Assembly (NCBI GenBank): GCA_021234155.1
Contig: JAJEKV010000265.1
Span: 188,001-252,000, forward strand
Direction: 5' to 3'
Source: Isoetes taiwanensis
Lineage: Eukaryota > Streptophyta > Lycopodiopsida > Isoetales > Isoetaceae
DNA: 64,000 nucleotides
Below, one piece after another: positions 46,089 to 58,195 of this stretch. The position numbers and the translations under genes were made by a program. Below the pieces are notes generated by a model. That model made no database searches, was not told where the DNA came from, and saw only the letters and a list, made by a program, of their open reading frames with translations. How positions within the stretch are numbered: position 1 is the first letter of the stretch; each line of letters starts with the position of its first letter.

Positions 46089-49000
46089 ATGTCTAGCAGA
46101 TTTGGAGCAAGTTTGCTCAACACCATAGACGTATACAAAGGTGGTCCAGGATTTCAAATATGGAAGGATGCCATACTGCATGTTCTGGATGTGGAGGAGC
46201 TCTGGGAGGTAGTTGATCCTAATAGCTCAGTGGCAGCAGATGTGCTAACTAGAACAGCTTCTACAGGTTCAGTAACTAGAGCTGCAGGTGGTCAATCTGC
46301 AGGGGGAAGCACAGGAGCGGCTGGTGCAGGCTCAAGAGCTGCTGGTGCAGGCTCATGTACTAGTGTTGGACGTTCTGGAGGAGGTACCAGTACATGAGGA
46401 GGGAAATCACTGCAGGCTAAAGTCAAGGAAGCACAAGGAATCATAACTTGTAAGGTACGTTTGAAGTTAAGGTCTCTCAGTCCTAGGGAGATGTGGAAAT
46501 TTCAGTAAGCCAGTTATGTGATTTGGGATATAGGGTGACATTTGAGGCTGAACAATGTAATGTTTTTCTCAAAGATGAATTGAAGTTTTATGCTAAAAGA
46601 GTTGGCAACTTGTTTGAGCTAAGCAATCTTGTGCATTGTGGTGTAAATGCAATATCTGAAGTTGGTGCAGAATTATGGCATAATAGATTAGCACACACAG
46701 ACTACAAGAAATTAGAAAGTCTACACAAACAAGGTCTCATTGATTATTGTGACAACAAAGTTAATCATATTTGTGAAGGATGTGCTCTAGGAAAATTCCA
46801 TAGGCTGCCATTTGCTAAAAGACAATCTAAAACACAGCAAACATTGGAATTAGTGCATTCAGATTTATGTGGCCCATTAAATGTGAGAGGTAGAGGTAAC
46901 AAAAGGTACTTCATAACCTTTACTGATGACTACAGCCGAAAATGTAAAGCATATTGCTTGGAAAAGAAATCACAAGCTTTAAATGCATTCAAGCAATATG
47001 TGGCAGAAATGGAAAGGGAAACAGGTCACAAGCTAAAATGCATTAGATCAGACCGTGGTGGAGAGTATTTGTCAATAAAATTCAGAACTTACTGCATTGC
47101 ACATGGTATTAAAAGGCAATTAACATGCAGATACACTCCTCAACAAAATGGAGTGTCAGAAAGGAAAAACAGAACAATTATGGATGAAATCAGGTCTATG
47201 TTAAAGGAAAGTGGCTTACCAAATAGTCTTTGGGTGGAAGCTTTGCAAACTGCCATAGAAATTCAGAACATACTTCCTTCCTCCACTCTTCATGGAAATA
47301 TACCAAACATTGTATGGAATCCTATAAAGTCTATGGTTGTTTGGTATATACTCATGTTCCTTCAGAATTAAGGAAAAAATTGGACAATAGAGCTGAGATT
47401 GGTTTTTTGGTGGGTTATGACAATGAAGCTAAGGGATATAGAGTATATAATCCAGAAACAAAGGCCATCATAGTCAGTCGAGATGTTCTATTCAATGAGG
47501 GTGTATTATATAAGCACAGGTACAGAAAAGGGATAAAATTAGTGCCTAAAATTACTGAGCAAATGGCTAAATTTGAAACTGATGAGATAGATGATTCAGA
47601 AGAGATTGAACAGGCTGTTCATAGTGAAGAAAATGAACATAATACACTGGAGAAAGCAATAGAAGAAGAGAGTCAAGAACCTGCAACAGGAATTGAGCAC
47701 CAAGTCCCAGAGGTAGTACAGGAACCAAGACAAGAAATGCATGAACCAACCAAGATTAGAGGAAAAGGAAAACACAAGCAGAAAAATTAATTGAAGAAGC
47801 AAAGTTAGAAGATAAACCTTATGGCAGAACTGAGCAAGGCAAAAGCAGACGTATTGAAGCAGTAGAGCATGAACAAATATTGGCAATCCTAGAAGATGAG
47901 ATTATACCACAAACTTTTGAAGAGGTCTTGGAGAGTACAGACAAAGAAAAGTGAATGGCAGCTATGAGAGATGAGCTTAAATCATTCGAGGACACCAAAA
48001 CATATGAATTAGTAAAATTTGATGGAAAGCAGAATATCATAGGGAGTAAATGGCTTTACAAAATTAAGAGTAATCCAGATGGCAGCAAGAAATTCAAGGC
48101 AAGATTAGTAGCTCAAGGGTTCACTTAGAAAAAAGGTAGAGATTATGATGAAACCTACTCACCCATAGTAAAACTCACAAGCATCAGAATCTTATTGGCC
48201 ATGGCAAATGCTCTAAACTTAGAACTGCACCATATGGATGTCAAAACTGCATTTTTAAATGCAACACTTGAGGAGGAGGCATTTATGAAGCAAGCACCTG
48301 GTTTTGAGCAAGAGAAAAACATGATATGGAAATTAAATAGGGCTGTATATGGGTTGAAGCAATCACCAAGAGAATGGTACCTTTGTATGAACCAATTCTT
48401 GCAAGAACAGGGATTTGAGAAGTTGCAGAACGATGGCAACTTGTATAGATTTAAGCAAGGAGAAGAATACTGCATAATTGCATTATATGTGGACGATTGC
48501 ATTATGGTAGCTAGCTCAATCAAAATCCTAAACTTATGCAAGAATATTCTGAACTCACGGTTTCAAATGGCAGACCTAGGTGAACTTAAAAAATTCCTAG
48601 GTATAGAGGTGGTCAGAAATAGAGAGCAAAAATGGTTAAGGCTACATCAAGAGAAACATGTAGAATATGCTCAATAGATTCAATATGTCAGAAGCAAAGC
48701 CAGCAAAAATTCCAATGACCCCAGGACACAGGTTAACCTATATACAAAATCCAACTGAAGAAGACATTGCAGAAATGGAAAACATTCCTTACAGGGCCTT
48801 AATTGGATGTTTACTATACTTGGCAAATAATACTCGACCTGACATAGCTTATGCAGTCAACATACTGAGCAGGAGAAATCACAATGCAACCAGAGAACAC
48901 TGGGAGGCAGCCAAACGAGTCTTGAAATATCTCAAAGGCACTCAAGGACATGGTATTTGTTTCAATTCAGAAAATCTAATCATGAAATGCTATAGTGATG

Positions 49001-49473
49001 CAGATTGGGGAGGAGACTTGCATACAAGAAGATCCACTTCAGGGTATGCAATATTTCTTGGAGGAGGAGTGATTTCTTGGAGATGCAAAAGACAAGCAGC
49101 TGTGGCCATGAGTTCAGCTGAAGCAGAATATGCAGCAGCTGCATTAGTGGCCAAAGAGGTAGTGTGGCTAAGAAGATTACTAAATGAATTGTATTGTGAA
49201 CAAATGGAGCCTACTGACATATGGACAGATAGTCAAAGCTGCATAGCAATTGTGAAGAATCATGTGCATCATGACAGAACCAGACATATTGAATTGAGCA
49301 TGCATTTTATACGAGATATTGCTGACAAAAAGATAATCTATATGAAGTATGTTGAAACAAATAAGCAGGTTGCAGATATTTTCACTAAGGCACTGCCAGA
49401 AAATAAATATGTGTGTTTTAAAGGTGAGTTAAATGTGTCTAATTTACAGACTTATAAGCTGAAGGAGGAGTGA
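46089..49473 (+). pseudogene. Copia Gag-Pol remnant with internal gag deletion
   Basis: A short Gag start (46089-46397, SSRFGASLLN...FQIWKDAI) runs into a Gly/Ala/Ser-rich stretch and a stop. Most of Gag and the protease motif are missing. From 46493 come the pre-integrase HHCC region (WHNRLAHTDYKK, CEGCALGKFHRLPF) and integrase core (LVHSDLCGPLN, CIRSDRGGEYLS, TPQQNGVSERKN). A shift near 47330 and another at about 47790 break the C-terminal integrase. RT resumes at about 47800 with a TAG near 48128, then VYGLKQSPREWY and YVDDCIMVASS. Another shift near 48660 precedes RNase H (YSDADWGGDLHTRRSTSG, MSSAEAEYAAA, ADIFTKALPENK) to 49473. It is non-autonomous. Confidence 0.9.
49461..49470 (+). other. 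Polypurine tract of the older copia element
   Basis: GAAGGAGGAG directly precedes the 3' LTR. Confidence 0.85.
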
Positions 49474-50330
49474 TAAGATTTCACTTTTATAAGTCTGTGA
49501 TGCAATCATGAAAAGCAGTGGCAGTGATTGCATCTAAAATGCAAGTGAGTAGACAATGATCTAAGTGGATTCACAAGTTGCTGAATGTTGTAATCTATGC
49601 TGCATGAAGACTTAAGCAATCCAATGTGTCTGCCTATGAGAAGCAGTGGCAGTAAGCCAGACAATCATGAGAATTATGTAACTACCTAGGATACAGCAAT
49701 TGATGATAAGTTGCCAGTTAAGTACTCAATAGAAATGTTCAGTGAAGGTTGAGAACCTAATGTTGTCACCATGGTTAAGGTTGGAAGAAGAAAGCAAATA
49801 AATTCGAAAATAAGGTTCAATGGTTCAAAAGCCAATTCTTAGCAGAGATCCTGTGGGATATTGTGAACCCAGCTCGTTCCTTACGTTTATCCTGTGGGAT
49901 ATATACAAGCATGAAGAAAAGGCCCGGATAGGAAAGTAGATCCCATTCTTAACCGCCGGATTGACGATTATGTATTGGGAACCGGTGAGAAGAGGTGTAG
50001 ACGGTGAAGTTACGAAGGGGATCCGGCTCAGAAGTATGCAGAATGCTCAAGTCAATTGAGCTACAGTAATCGGGTCAATGCCCGATGAACAGTAACTGAG
50101 TTATATGGTTTGAAGATTTAAAGCTAAATGGTTTATTGACCATTAGAACTATTACCTTATAAATTTGAGTTCTTGATTACTCTAGTGGAGATTAGAGACC
50201 ATATTGTGGCTCTCCACTAGATCTTCATTTGTACTACATGTGTTCATGTAGACTTTGAATTTGAAAAATCTTGCTAGGCATTTTATCATTACACTTGTGA
50301 TAATCATATTCTTGCCTCTAAAGTTTATCA
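49471..50330 (+). repeat. 3' LTR (860 bp) of the older copia element
   Basis: Starts TGATAAGATTTCA and ends AAGTTTATCA, homologous over its length to 45212-46065 with scattered differences. Confidence 0.93.
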
Positions 50331-53300
50331 CCTGTTGTATCTGGTATTTCAACGTTCATTGCAACAGCCAACTGATGCAAGTGGCCTGCCTCATAAAATT
50401 CATCAAACTGGGGTGTTCCATGCATGTCGTCCAATTTCATGGCATCTTCCTGTGAATCTGTTGTTTTAAATCTTTTGTGGAGCTGTCCCGTTTCTAGCTC
50501 CACGTTTTCAGATTCAGAGGGACCCATATATTCAAACCATTTGCCAGACAACAAGGGCATGACATTATCCAGACTCTGGTTTAGTGACTCGAGCTTTTGG
50601 AATTGAGGATCTAGTGCATCAAGTGTTTTCGCGGTGCCCTCTATCAGATCTCTGGTCTCTTGAAGCCTCTGCTCAAAACCTTTCTCGTTTAGCTTATCCA
50701 ATAGTTCATCCATTTTGCTAATATCCGTATGCTGAGTGATATTCAAATCCGGCTTCTCTGGGTTAGACAATACATCTGGTTTGTTTTCTTCAACATTTTC
50801 TTCCACGCTAGGGGTAAGCATTTTCTCTAGGGTCTCAAAGAAAGCATTCAAAAACCGACGTACCTTGTCGTCGAATTCAAAGGCTACGCTGCGTTTGCCT
50901 TGCATCATTGCTACTCTTGAGGCTGTCCCTGCAGAAAAGAAATCAAGCACGCCCGTCTACTGGCACTAGTTCCTCACCATCTGGTAGACATAAGAGGTTT
51001 TTGCCTGTGATTTAAGCACAAAGTCTCCTTCAATATCTGCCCAAGTATACTTTGGTTTGCCAGTGAAGTATTGTAAATACTTCTGCTTGGTTTTGGCGTC
51101 CACTTCCTCATTGCCTGTTATTTCATATTTGGGAAGCGGGGTGCTCTTGAGGCGACTTGTGACTGTGTTAGTCGAAGTTCCAACTTTGGAACAATTGGTA
51201 TTACCCGAGCCCCACTTCTATTGACAAACATATGTGTGACGTAATATTGAAACTCTTTCACATTTTTTTAGTTGATTCATCCTTGCTCTTCATAAGCTCC
51301 AATTGACACATGAGACCCACCTTGGATTTGTTTCTGGCTGTACAGGCAGTTCAGAAGTTGCGCCGACCTCATAAAAATTACAAGATGATATACTTTGGCC
51401 GTTGTGATGCCTGCAATCCTGTTAAATAAATCCTGATATTTTTTTACTTCCCAAATCGTACTAAAGGCGCGCATGTCAATAAAGACCATCGTTGCATTTT
51501 CTTGTGCAGGTGCTGTGACGGGAATGCCTGCCGTAGTTACATGGTGCACTGAGTTTCTTTTGGTCTTGATGTGGCGCTTCCTGCAGCGCGATTATAGATC
51601 GATTGCCTCCAAAAAGGCACTAGGAAGATTACCTGGGCGTTTTCTTTATTGTAATTTGCCTTTATGTATTCAAAATCCGTATCTGAGATGCTCAAAAGCC
51701 TATCCTCGGTCAAATCTGAAAAATGACACACCAACTCTTCGAAAGTGGCATATTCTTTGTCCAAAGACACTTCGTTTGAATAGGATAGCACTTCCACAAG
51801 CATGAGAGATAGTGTCCTAATATCTAGGGGCTCGTTGTCCCGACAAATGAATCCGCAAGATAACCTTGTTGAACCTTCAAGAAGGTTTTGCCTTCCAAAA
51901 TTTCGATCCATCAATAACGAAACTTCATCGTTATTCATCCCACCGGGAGATACCTAAGAAAGGTCTTATTAAAGAATTCTTTGCCGGGCTTATCGGTAAT
52001 TCTCCATGGTCGATCCCTTCAACTTTTATGTCCGCCCAATGAGCAACAACTTACGTTAGCTTCGACCAAGTCGATTCCAGATAAAAATAAATTGCTTCTC
52101 ATCTTTTAATTCTTTGACCTTCAAAGTAGTGGTGTAACATCAACAAAATCCGAAAAAGCGGTGGTTAGGATCGTGCGCGATATAAGAGCGAAATAAAGCA
52201 AAGTGTAGAAAAAAAAATACCTTCCACGCCGGTTCATTTGTTCCGTTGGGCCTTGTGGTGGGCAGCCAAAAGCTTTGTGTTGATTTCTCAACCTGTTGGA
52301 GTTTTTCGATAAGAGGCTCCTCAGAAATGCTTGATTATCAGCTATTATTTCGTTATTAATCGTATAGAGAGCTGGATATATTCTTTATCCGCGAGATTTC
52401 CATTCGGGATCCCGGACCCTCCTCCTCGCATAGGCTTTCGCGTAGAAACTCTAGGCGTTGAGCGAAGCTCTCCTACCATTGAAAGGAGAACCCGCGCAAA
52501 GAAAGATCTTTGTGGTTTCCGGATATAATATAAATTTTTTTCCAAGCGGATAGCGAGATCCTCTCGGCTTTGACCAAGTTACTCGCTTTCTTTGCATGAA
52601 ACAATAAGTGTCACCGGTCGATCACACGCATAAGAAAGCAAAGAATGAAACTACTTACCGTGTGATAGGATCGAAAGGCACCAAGTCTGCAGGTGTTAGA
52701 ACTTCAGTTGGACATGTTTTGAAGCTCTTGACCAACGTGTGCACATGGTCATTGGAGCGGAGTCTGTGTGTCATATTAGCCGGGGCAGATTCACAATAAA
52801 AAATGCTGACCGTCATAAACCAGTTTACACCCATAGGATAAAACTTTTTAAATTGCTCCAGTTTCAGTGCTGTCTGCTCAACAAGTTTCTTCTCTTCTTC
52901 TGGATTAAATTTTAAAGCATCGGGAATCCCAGTGGCTGTCGGGCCATGTAAGAGCAGATGATGCTGCATTGTGTCGGTCAGATGACGAAGGAGTTGTGGA
53001 TGCAGATGGGGTCTCTACATTGATTGATTGCAATTTTATTTTAAATGGTTTGATTTTCTTGGACGGAGGATCAACAGGTGCTGGCATAATCATCTTGGGC
53101 GCCGTGGGATCGACAACGGCAGATGCAGTGGGGTTAACAGGTGTAATGGGGTCTTCGAGCTCAACAGGGGACTTAGGAGCAGATGATTCGCCTATTGTAG
53201 CTAATGGGATCACGTTTCTTTTCTTTGCTGTCGCTCGCAACCAGTTGGTATCCATCCTCTGAGGCATCTTGTTGTCTCTTGTGGCCTTGATAGCACAGGA

Positions 53301-53855
53301 CGGAGGTTTTTTGTCGGAGGCTAAGCCATTTCTGCATTTACTGAAGCCTACCAGTATATCCCTGTTTCCTTTAATACCTGAAAGCGCTAATGAATCATAG
53401 GAAGGGAGGGTCCAGCCAAAGCCCTTTGCGCTAGTTGGTGCCCCTTTACCACTGACAGGTTTGTTCGTCTTGCTTGCAAGCATCATATTCGGGTCATAGC
53501 TTTGCCAACGTAAGATGTACTCAACAAATGCCAACTGTTGTGTGTCTTCAACGCTGCAGATACGGGCGTCCTGAACGTTGTTCTTCGTCCCCTCCCACAT
53601 GGCTATGACGATACCCATTTGCTCAGAAGATTCAATATCCTTGCCATTCCTTATAAATAGGCATAAATCCTTTCTTCGATCACCTTTTGTTTGCGGTATA
53701 GCCTGCGCAATTTCTATGCACCACTTGCGGGTAGGGCTAGGAGTTACTATGCGAATGGGCTCCACGTTGGGGCCACGGTACAACTCCAGAGCTGCAGAAA
53801 AAAAAGGTATCAACAAAAATATTAGGAGGCATAGACAACCTAAGAGATAAAGAAA

Positions 53856-54166
53856 ATCGCGGCGGCGATATCTCCAAGCACTTGAAGTTAGGCAATCGAT
53901 ACTATTGACAAAACAAATTCTAATCAAGAACATTACTGACGAAGTTCTTCTTGAAGGAAGCGCGGCCGCGATTTGTTCAAGAACCATAAAGTACTAACAG
54001 GGCACCAACCTAACCAAAACAGAAGTGCTGCGGCGTTTCTTACAAGCACGCATGGTTCCTAGCTACACCCTGAAATTGCTAAAGGAGATCGCGGCCGCGA
54101 TCCTTAGAACAAGGCCTGTGCTATATTTGTTGGAGGCCAAGCTCAGAAGGATCGCGGTCGCGATCC
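53856..54166. repeat. Cluster of four GC-rich palindromes (ATCGCGGCCGCGAT family)
   Basis: 53856-53869 ATCGCGGCGGCGAT; 53961-53970 CGCGGCCGCG; 54087-54102 GATCGCGGCCGCGATC, a perfect 16-mer; 54149-54166 GGATCGCG-GT-CGCGATCC. They sit about 70-125 bp apart just upstream of the first recognised exon of the minus-strand gene. Flanks share words such as TTC-CAAGCAC or TTCAAG after the core. A decayed fifth copy may lie near 54028 (GTGCTGCGGCGTTTCTTACA). Confidence 0.8.
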
Positions 54167-54359
54167 TGTCGAGCGTGGCCGACCCTAAAACTATGTAATG
54201 AAGTGCTCGACTCCAGCACTGCTAAAAGAAAGCGGGGAAAATACCTTGTTGGAGGGCTAGCTGGCGAGTCATGATGGCGCTGATTCCTGGACGCAGGCAC
54301 GGCTTCCGGTCGAGGCGCTGGAAAGATTCGCGAGAATTCTAGAAATTGAATATATAAAT

Positions 54360-54640
54360 AGGAATTGTATTTATGACGGGCGCGGGTATTAATGACGGGC
54401 GCATTAATGACTGACGGATTAATGACGGGTATTAATGACTGACGGGTATTAATAACGGGTATTAATGACTGACGGGTATTAATGATGGGCGCATTAATGA
54501 CTGACAGGTATTTATGACGCGTATTAATGACTGACGGGCGCATTAATGACTGACGGCCGTGAACATTGTGGGTAAATAGTGAATGGGATTGACAACGACG
54601 GGCGTTAATATTGGGCGGCATTAATGACTAACATCCGCAT
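54360..54640. repeat. Minisatellite of ATTAATGACTGACGGG-type units
   Basis: About ten units combining ATTAATGACTGACGGG with GTATTAATGACGGG or CGC variants repeat every 16-33 bp. An ORF on the minus strand through this block (NTRQSLIPV repeated) is repeat-derived. Confidence 0.8.
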
Positions 54641-54788
54641 AAGTGACGACGTACAGATGTCTGACGGACGACAGGAGGGCGTAAGGATGGGATGAAATTG
54701 ATGGTTCCGCTCTGGATGTCTTTATGTCGGCAACAGTCAACGTCAAGATAATGTCATGTCGTAACCATAATTACTCATGATAACTGCA

Positions 54789-54865
54789 TTTCCGAATTCA
54801 AATTCATAAATTTTCGAATTCAAATTCATACATTTTCGAATTCAAATTCATACATTTTGAATTTG
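54789..54865. repeat. 22-bp tandem repeat, three copies
   Basis: Three copies of CGAATTCAAATTCATAMATT with TT after it, starting near 54793, 54815 and 54837. Confidence 0.8.
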
Positions 54866-55590
54866 CATTCAGAACTCAGTGAGAATATGTAGCATTATAA
54901 CAGGGGGTTTTTTTTGTGATTTTATACGCTTTTTGGCATGGTTTTCATATGATTTCATGGCGTATTGCACGAGGCATACTAATCAGTATATCTAGAGTGC
55001 ATGCATATTTCAATGGCATATTATCTATGGTTTTACAATGGTTTTGCATTGCATATTTATTCCTTCACAAATAACTTATCTTTTTACTCTAAAAAATGCA
55101 TGCAAGTATCGAGACCCTTTACTTTAGGGTTCGTGGAAGAAAATATTTTAGGGTTTAGTCAGATCTAAAAAGAGAACAGAGCAACGATTCTTGCTTGGCT
55201 GTGCTCGGATTTGTGCATGATAGCTCCGGTGCCTCTGACAGATAGATTTTAGGGTTCTTTCCTTTTGTAACACTATTCTTTCCATGACGACGGTGTCTTG
55301 CTGGGCGCAGCTATGGCTCAACAAATCCTCCCCTGTGTTAGCCTCTCCTGCACCTGCGTCAATTTCTCTACACCAAAAATGCGGATCTGCGGCTTCTGGG
55401 CGATGAAAACCTGCTGGGAAGAATACTTTTGGAGCCCCGACAGTGCAAATAATGGATGGGTTTGATTGTGGAATTCGTTCTGCTGCTCATAACGATTTCG
55501 CCAATCGCTGTGTGCTCGAAAATTTTGTTATCTCATCTTTTAGCGAGACTTAGGGTGGCGAGATCCTTCTCGCCGTTTATGCTCGATTGC
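54866..55590. other. AT-rich stretch, no gene recognised
   Basis: Possible promoter or 5' region for the plus-strand remnant that follows. An ORF at 55456-55644 has a hydrophobic start (VEFVLLLITISPIAV) but no known motif. Confidence 0.3.
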
Positions 55591-55609
55591 CGCGAGATGC
55601 TTTTTAGAT

Positions 55610-56874
55610 ATGCTCATACTAGCATCAAAGGGTTATCAATCTAGTGGAGATCCAGTTTTATGGCAGCCTCAAAGCGTGAAAAGGGCATTTGAATGGGCCA
55701 CCATGTTTCAAGATCTCATGGCAAAATTTCCTGCGACCAAAGAGGGTGAAATATCTAAGGAAGCCTTTGATCCGGCTCTCTTAGATCTCATGGATGCCAC
55801 TCCTCACGCTCCAGGATTGCCAATCTTGTCATCTTCCACCACGCCGAGGCAGGAAACTTCTTGTAAGTGCTCTTTTTGGTGCATTTGGAATTGGCAATGG
55901 GCGGCTTGTTCCTGTTATTGTGCTAGCCTCGAGAATTAGACAAAGAGAACACTTCGTAGAATGTTCACATGCAAACCAAATGCGGAGTAATGGGCGGTCT
56001 TTTGATGAAATGGAAGACGAAAGGCCACGAGAATCTACCAGCTAGGGTAATGGTTGATAAATTTGAAGAAGGAATAAAAGGGCGATTTATTATTCTCCTT
56101 GGTAGTGCAACAATTGAAGGATAGATATTCTTGTAAGACATTGGTGGAGTCCCTTAGTCGGGACTTAGAAATAAGCTGGAAGTTCTCTTGCCAAATGCGG
56201 CACAAGTGTTAAGGATTCTATGGATATTTGGAAGAGATCGACTTGGAGCGAAACAATTACGAGACATTTCTTGTCACATCACTTTGTGAACAATGGGCTA
56301 GAGACAATGGGCGAGATTTCTTTGTATATCACTTACGCGGAGACAATGTACAAGCTCATGGGAGGGATGATCATTTTAAAAATTTGAAAGCGCACATTGG
56401 ACAAATGTTTTTGAGCGGATGCTATTTGAAAGTAATAAGCACTCGAGAAATCAATACATGGGTTGATGTTGCAGAGCTCGCTCTGTTGTTGGTGTCGGCA
56501 TCGAAAGCCGGAGACAAATGCAAAATAAGTTACTTAATTTCTTACATTCTTATCCGGTTTTATCATGACAAAACCAATTGTCACGTTACTTTGATGGATG
56601 GTGGGAAGAATCAAAGATCGCTTGTGGCCTTAGCGATTTTAAATGGACGTTGAGAATGAAAGATGAAGTTGAGAAATATTTGCTAGGTCATTTGAGATCA
56701 AAAGAGGGTTTGTGTTGGAATTTGCCACCAATCATTGCAGCATTTGCTTTGAGACATGGCACATTAACTCAACATTATATCAGGGAGATTGAGAAACATG
56801 CGATTGAGAAAGAAAGCCCCGCCCTGTGCTCGTGCCACTCATGTTGTAATACCCTATGTTGTAATACCTTATGA
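55610..56874 (+). pseudogene. Unrecognised plus-strand gene remnant
   Basis: Frames in order are: 55610-55860 (SSGDPVLWQPQSVKRAFEWA, FDPALLDLMDATPHAPGL); a shifted piece to about 56040 (FGIGNGRLVPVIVLASRIRQ); 56228-56570 (YETFLVTSLCEQWARDNG, FFVYHLRGDNVQAHGRDDHF, KAHIGQMFLSGCYLKV); and after a shift near 56580 (WWEESKIACGLSDFKWTL, PPIIAAFALRHGTLTQHYIR) to the stop at 56874. I do not recognise the family. It shares strand with the DUF7869-like remnant downstream and may be its upstream part or a neighbour in the same element. Confidence 0.4.
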
Positions 56875-56990
56875 ATGCTTTGCGGAAATAATTTGTTTGT
56901 CTTGATGTTATTGTGCTTTTTAGTAATTAATATTTAAGCCCATAAAGTGCTTTAGTTAGGGCCCGAAGGGCCCAAATTTTTTTTTAATAT

Positions 56991-57456
56991 AACAACACAC
57001 AACTACCATTAACATTATTAACACAAATCATTGCATTTAACACATTTAATTAAAATCCCCCTTAAACCCCCTTTGGTTTGGGTGCATATTCACACGGGGG
57101 GTTACTCCGGGCAACGAGAGCTGTCGGATGGGCATATTTGCCCTTTATTCTAAGATCTGGACCGTACATAACGATCCTCGTTTGTGGGGTATGCATGTAC
57201 AAGTTTTTGTATACTGTATATTAAAGTTTGTAAAATACTATAAGGTTTGAGAGAATATACTTAATGGTGTTAATTTCGTACATGTATTGTAAATATATTT
57301 TTGGAGCTCTCGCTGCCCTACGTAACCCCCCGTGTGAATATGCACCCAAACCAAAGGGGGTTTAAGGGGGATTTTAATTAAATGTGTTAAATGCAATGAT
57401 TTGTGTTAATAATGTTAATGGTAGTTGTGTGTTGTTAATGGTAGTTGTGTGTTGTT
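56991..57456. mobile_element. Palindromic MITE, copy 2
   Basis: Arms share with copy 1 (25461-25901) the words TTTGGTTTGGGTGCATATTC, ACACGGGGGGTTA and AAATGTGTTRRATGCAATG. The left arm begins AACAACACACAACTACCATT at 56991; its reverse complement appears at the right end, where the outermost 20 bases are duplicated (57419-57456). The centre shares a diverged inner segment with copy 1. Confidence 0.85.
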
Positions 57457-57639
57457 CACTCCAATTTTGTGGGCGCTCCGTTGCCGATTGTGGGCGCTGG
57501 TTGTTGTTTTGTGGGCGCTGTGCCTGTGGGAGCAGGCGACCTCAGAATTGCGAAGTTTTCGCTCAATTTGAAGGGTTCGATTCAATTTCCTATTTATGTG
57601 TATTTCCTGTTCGATTCAAAGTTCTGTTTGCCACTACAG

Positions 57640-57735
57640 TTGCATGATTAGATGCCAGTTTAGATGCATATTTAGACGCATGTTAAGATGCATGTGTAGA
57701 TGCATGTTCAGATGCATGTTCAGATGCCAAAGTTT
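57640..57735. repeat. Short repeat of AGATGCATGTT
   Basis: About seven units of a 12-15-bp word around TTAGATGCATGTTTAGATGC repeat, with more copies near 58029-58075. Confidence 0.7.
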
Positions 57736-57875
57736 GCATCTATTTGGTATGCATATCTGTGGAGTTCTCGATTGAATCTGAAGCACACATTGGGTAGTTT
57801 GCTAGTCTGATGCAAAACTTGGCTATACACTTCTCCAATTGCCACATCATTTGTTAAGGGGGCATTCACTTGATT

Positions 57876-58195
57876 TCTTTATGAAGGGGGACATTAGCAT
57901 GATTCATTGATGTTTTATCCTGAAGCAGCAATTCAAAGGTTCGCCATTGGTCACAACGTTTCATCTCACTAAAATCGCGGTGGCGATCTTGTCTAGCCAC
58001 TTCAGTTATCCGATCATCATCACTTCAGATGCATGTTTAGATCCCTGTTTCGGTGCATGTTTAGATGCCTGTTTCTTTATGAAGGGGGATATTATCACGA
58101 TTCATTGATGTTTTATCCTGAAACAGGAATTCAAAGGCTCACCATTGGTCACAACATTTCACCTCAACAAAATCGCCGCGGCGATCTTCTCAAGC
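57876..58195 (+). repeat. Direct repeat, about 125 bp, each ending in a palindrome
   Basis: 57876-58000 and 58072-58195 are about 90 percent alike (TTTCTTTATGAAGGGGGAYA, TTCATTGATGTTTTATCCTG, CCATTGGTCACAAC). Both finish with an ATCGC-type palindrome followed by ATCTTSTC, so a palindrome was copied with its flank. Confidence 0.8.

Larger units (their letters stand above)
45212..50330 (+). mobile_element. Full-length Ty1/copia element, older copy
   Basis: LTRs lie at 45212-46065 and 49471-50330. CCTGT flanks both sides (45207-45211 and 50331-50335), an exact 5-bp duplication. The primer-binding site follows the 5' LTR by one base and the polypurine tract abuts the 3' LTR. The LTRs differ by several substitutions and small indels (for example near 45608 vs 49867 and near 45790-45830 vs 50050-50100), so it is older than the element at 14597. 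It inserted into the last exon of the unknown minus-strand gene. Confidence 0.95.
45101..53792 (-). pseudogene. Large multi-exon gene of unknown family, broken by copia
   Basis: Exon-like pieces in order are: from 53792 (ALELYRGPNVEPIRIVTPSP, a Ser/Pro-rich linker to about 52970, then a shifted LKFNPEEEKKLVEQTALKLE to 52660); 52330-52225 (EEPLIEKLQQVEKSTQSFWL); 52090-51960 (DIKVEGIDHGELPISP); 51938-51630 (LLMDRNFGRQNLLEG); 51549-51250 (TMVFIDMRAFSTIWEVKKYQ, AKVYHLVIFMRSAQLL, THMFVNRSGARVIP); 51170-51000 (KYLQYFTGKPKYTWADIEGD); and 50955-50331 continuing past the copia insert at 45211 to the stop at 45101-45103 (VEIPDTTG joined to YTEMDFSQTIARGAEHVARM). In-frame stops (two TAG near 50975) and shifts show decay. 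The -VFIDMR--W- ... -YHLVIFM- spacing recalls Rossmann methyltransferases, but no DPPY was seen. Not identified. Confidence 0.5.

Noticed and set aside
39100-50330. The two copia elements at 39-42.5 kb and 45-50 kb as one rearranged element
   Set aside because: They are on opposite strands, their proteins are related but clearly different, and the second has its own LTRs and target duplication.
54121-54621. 166-residue minus-strand ORF
   Set aside because: Its repeated TRQSLIPVIN stretch is a translation of the minisatellite.
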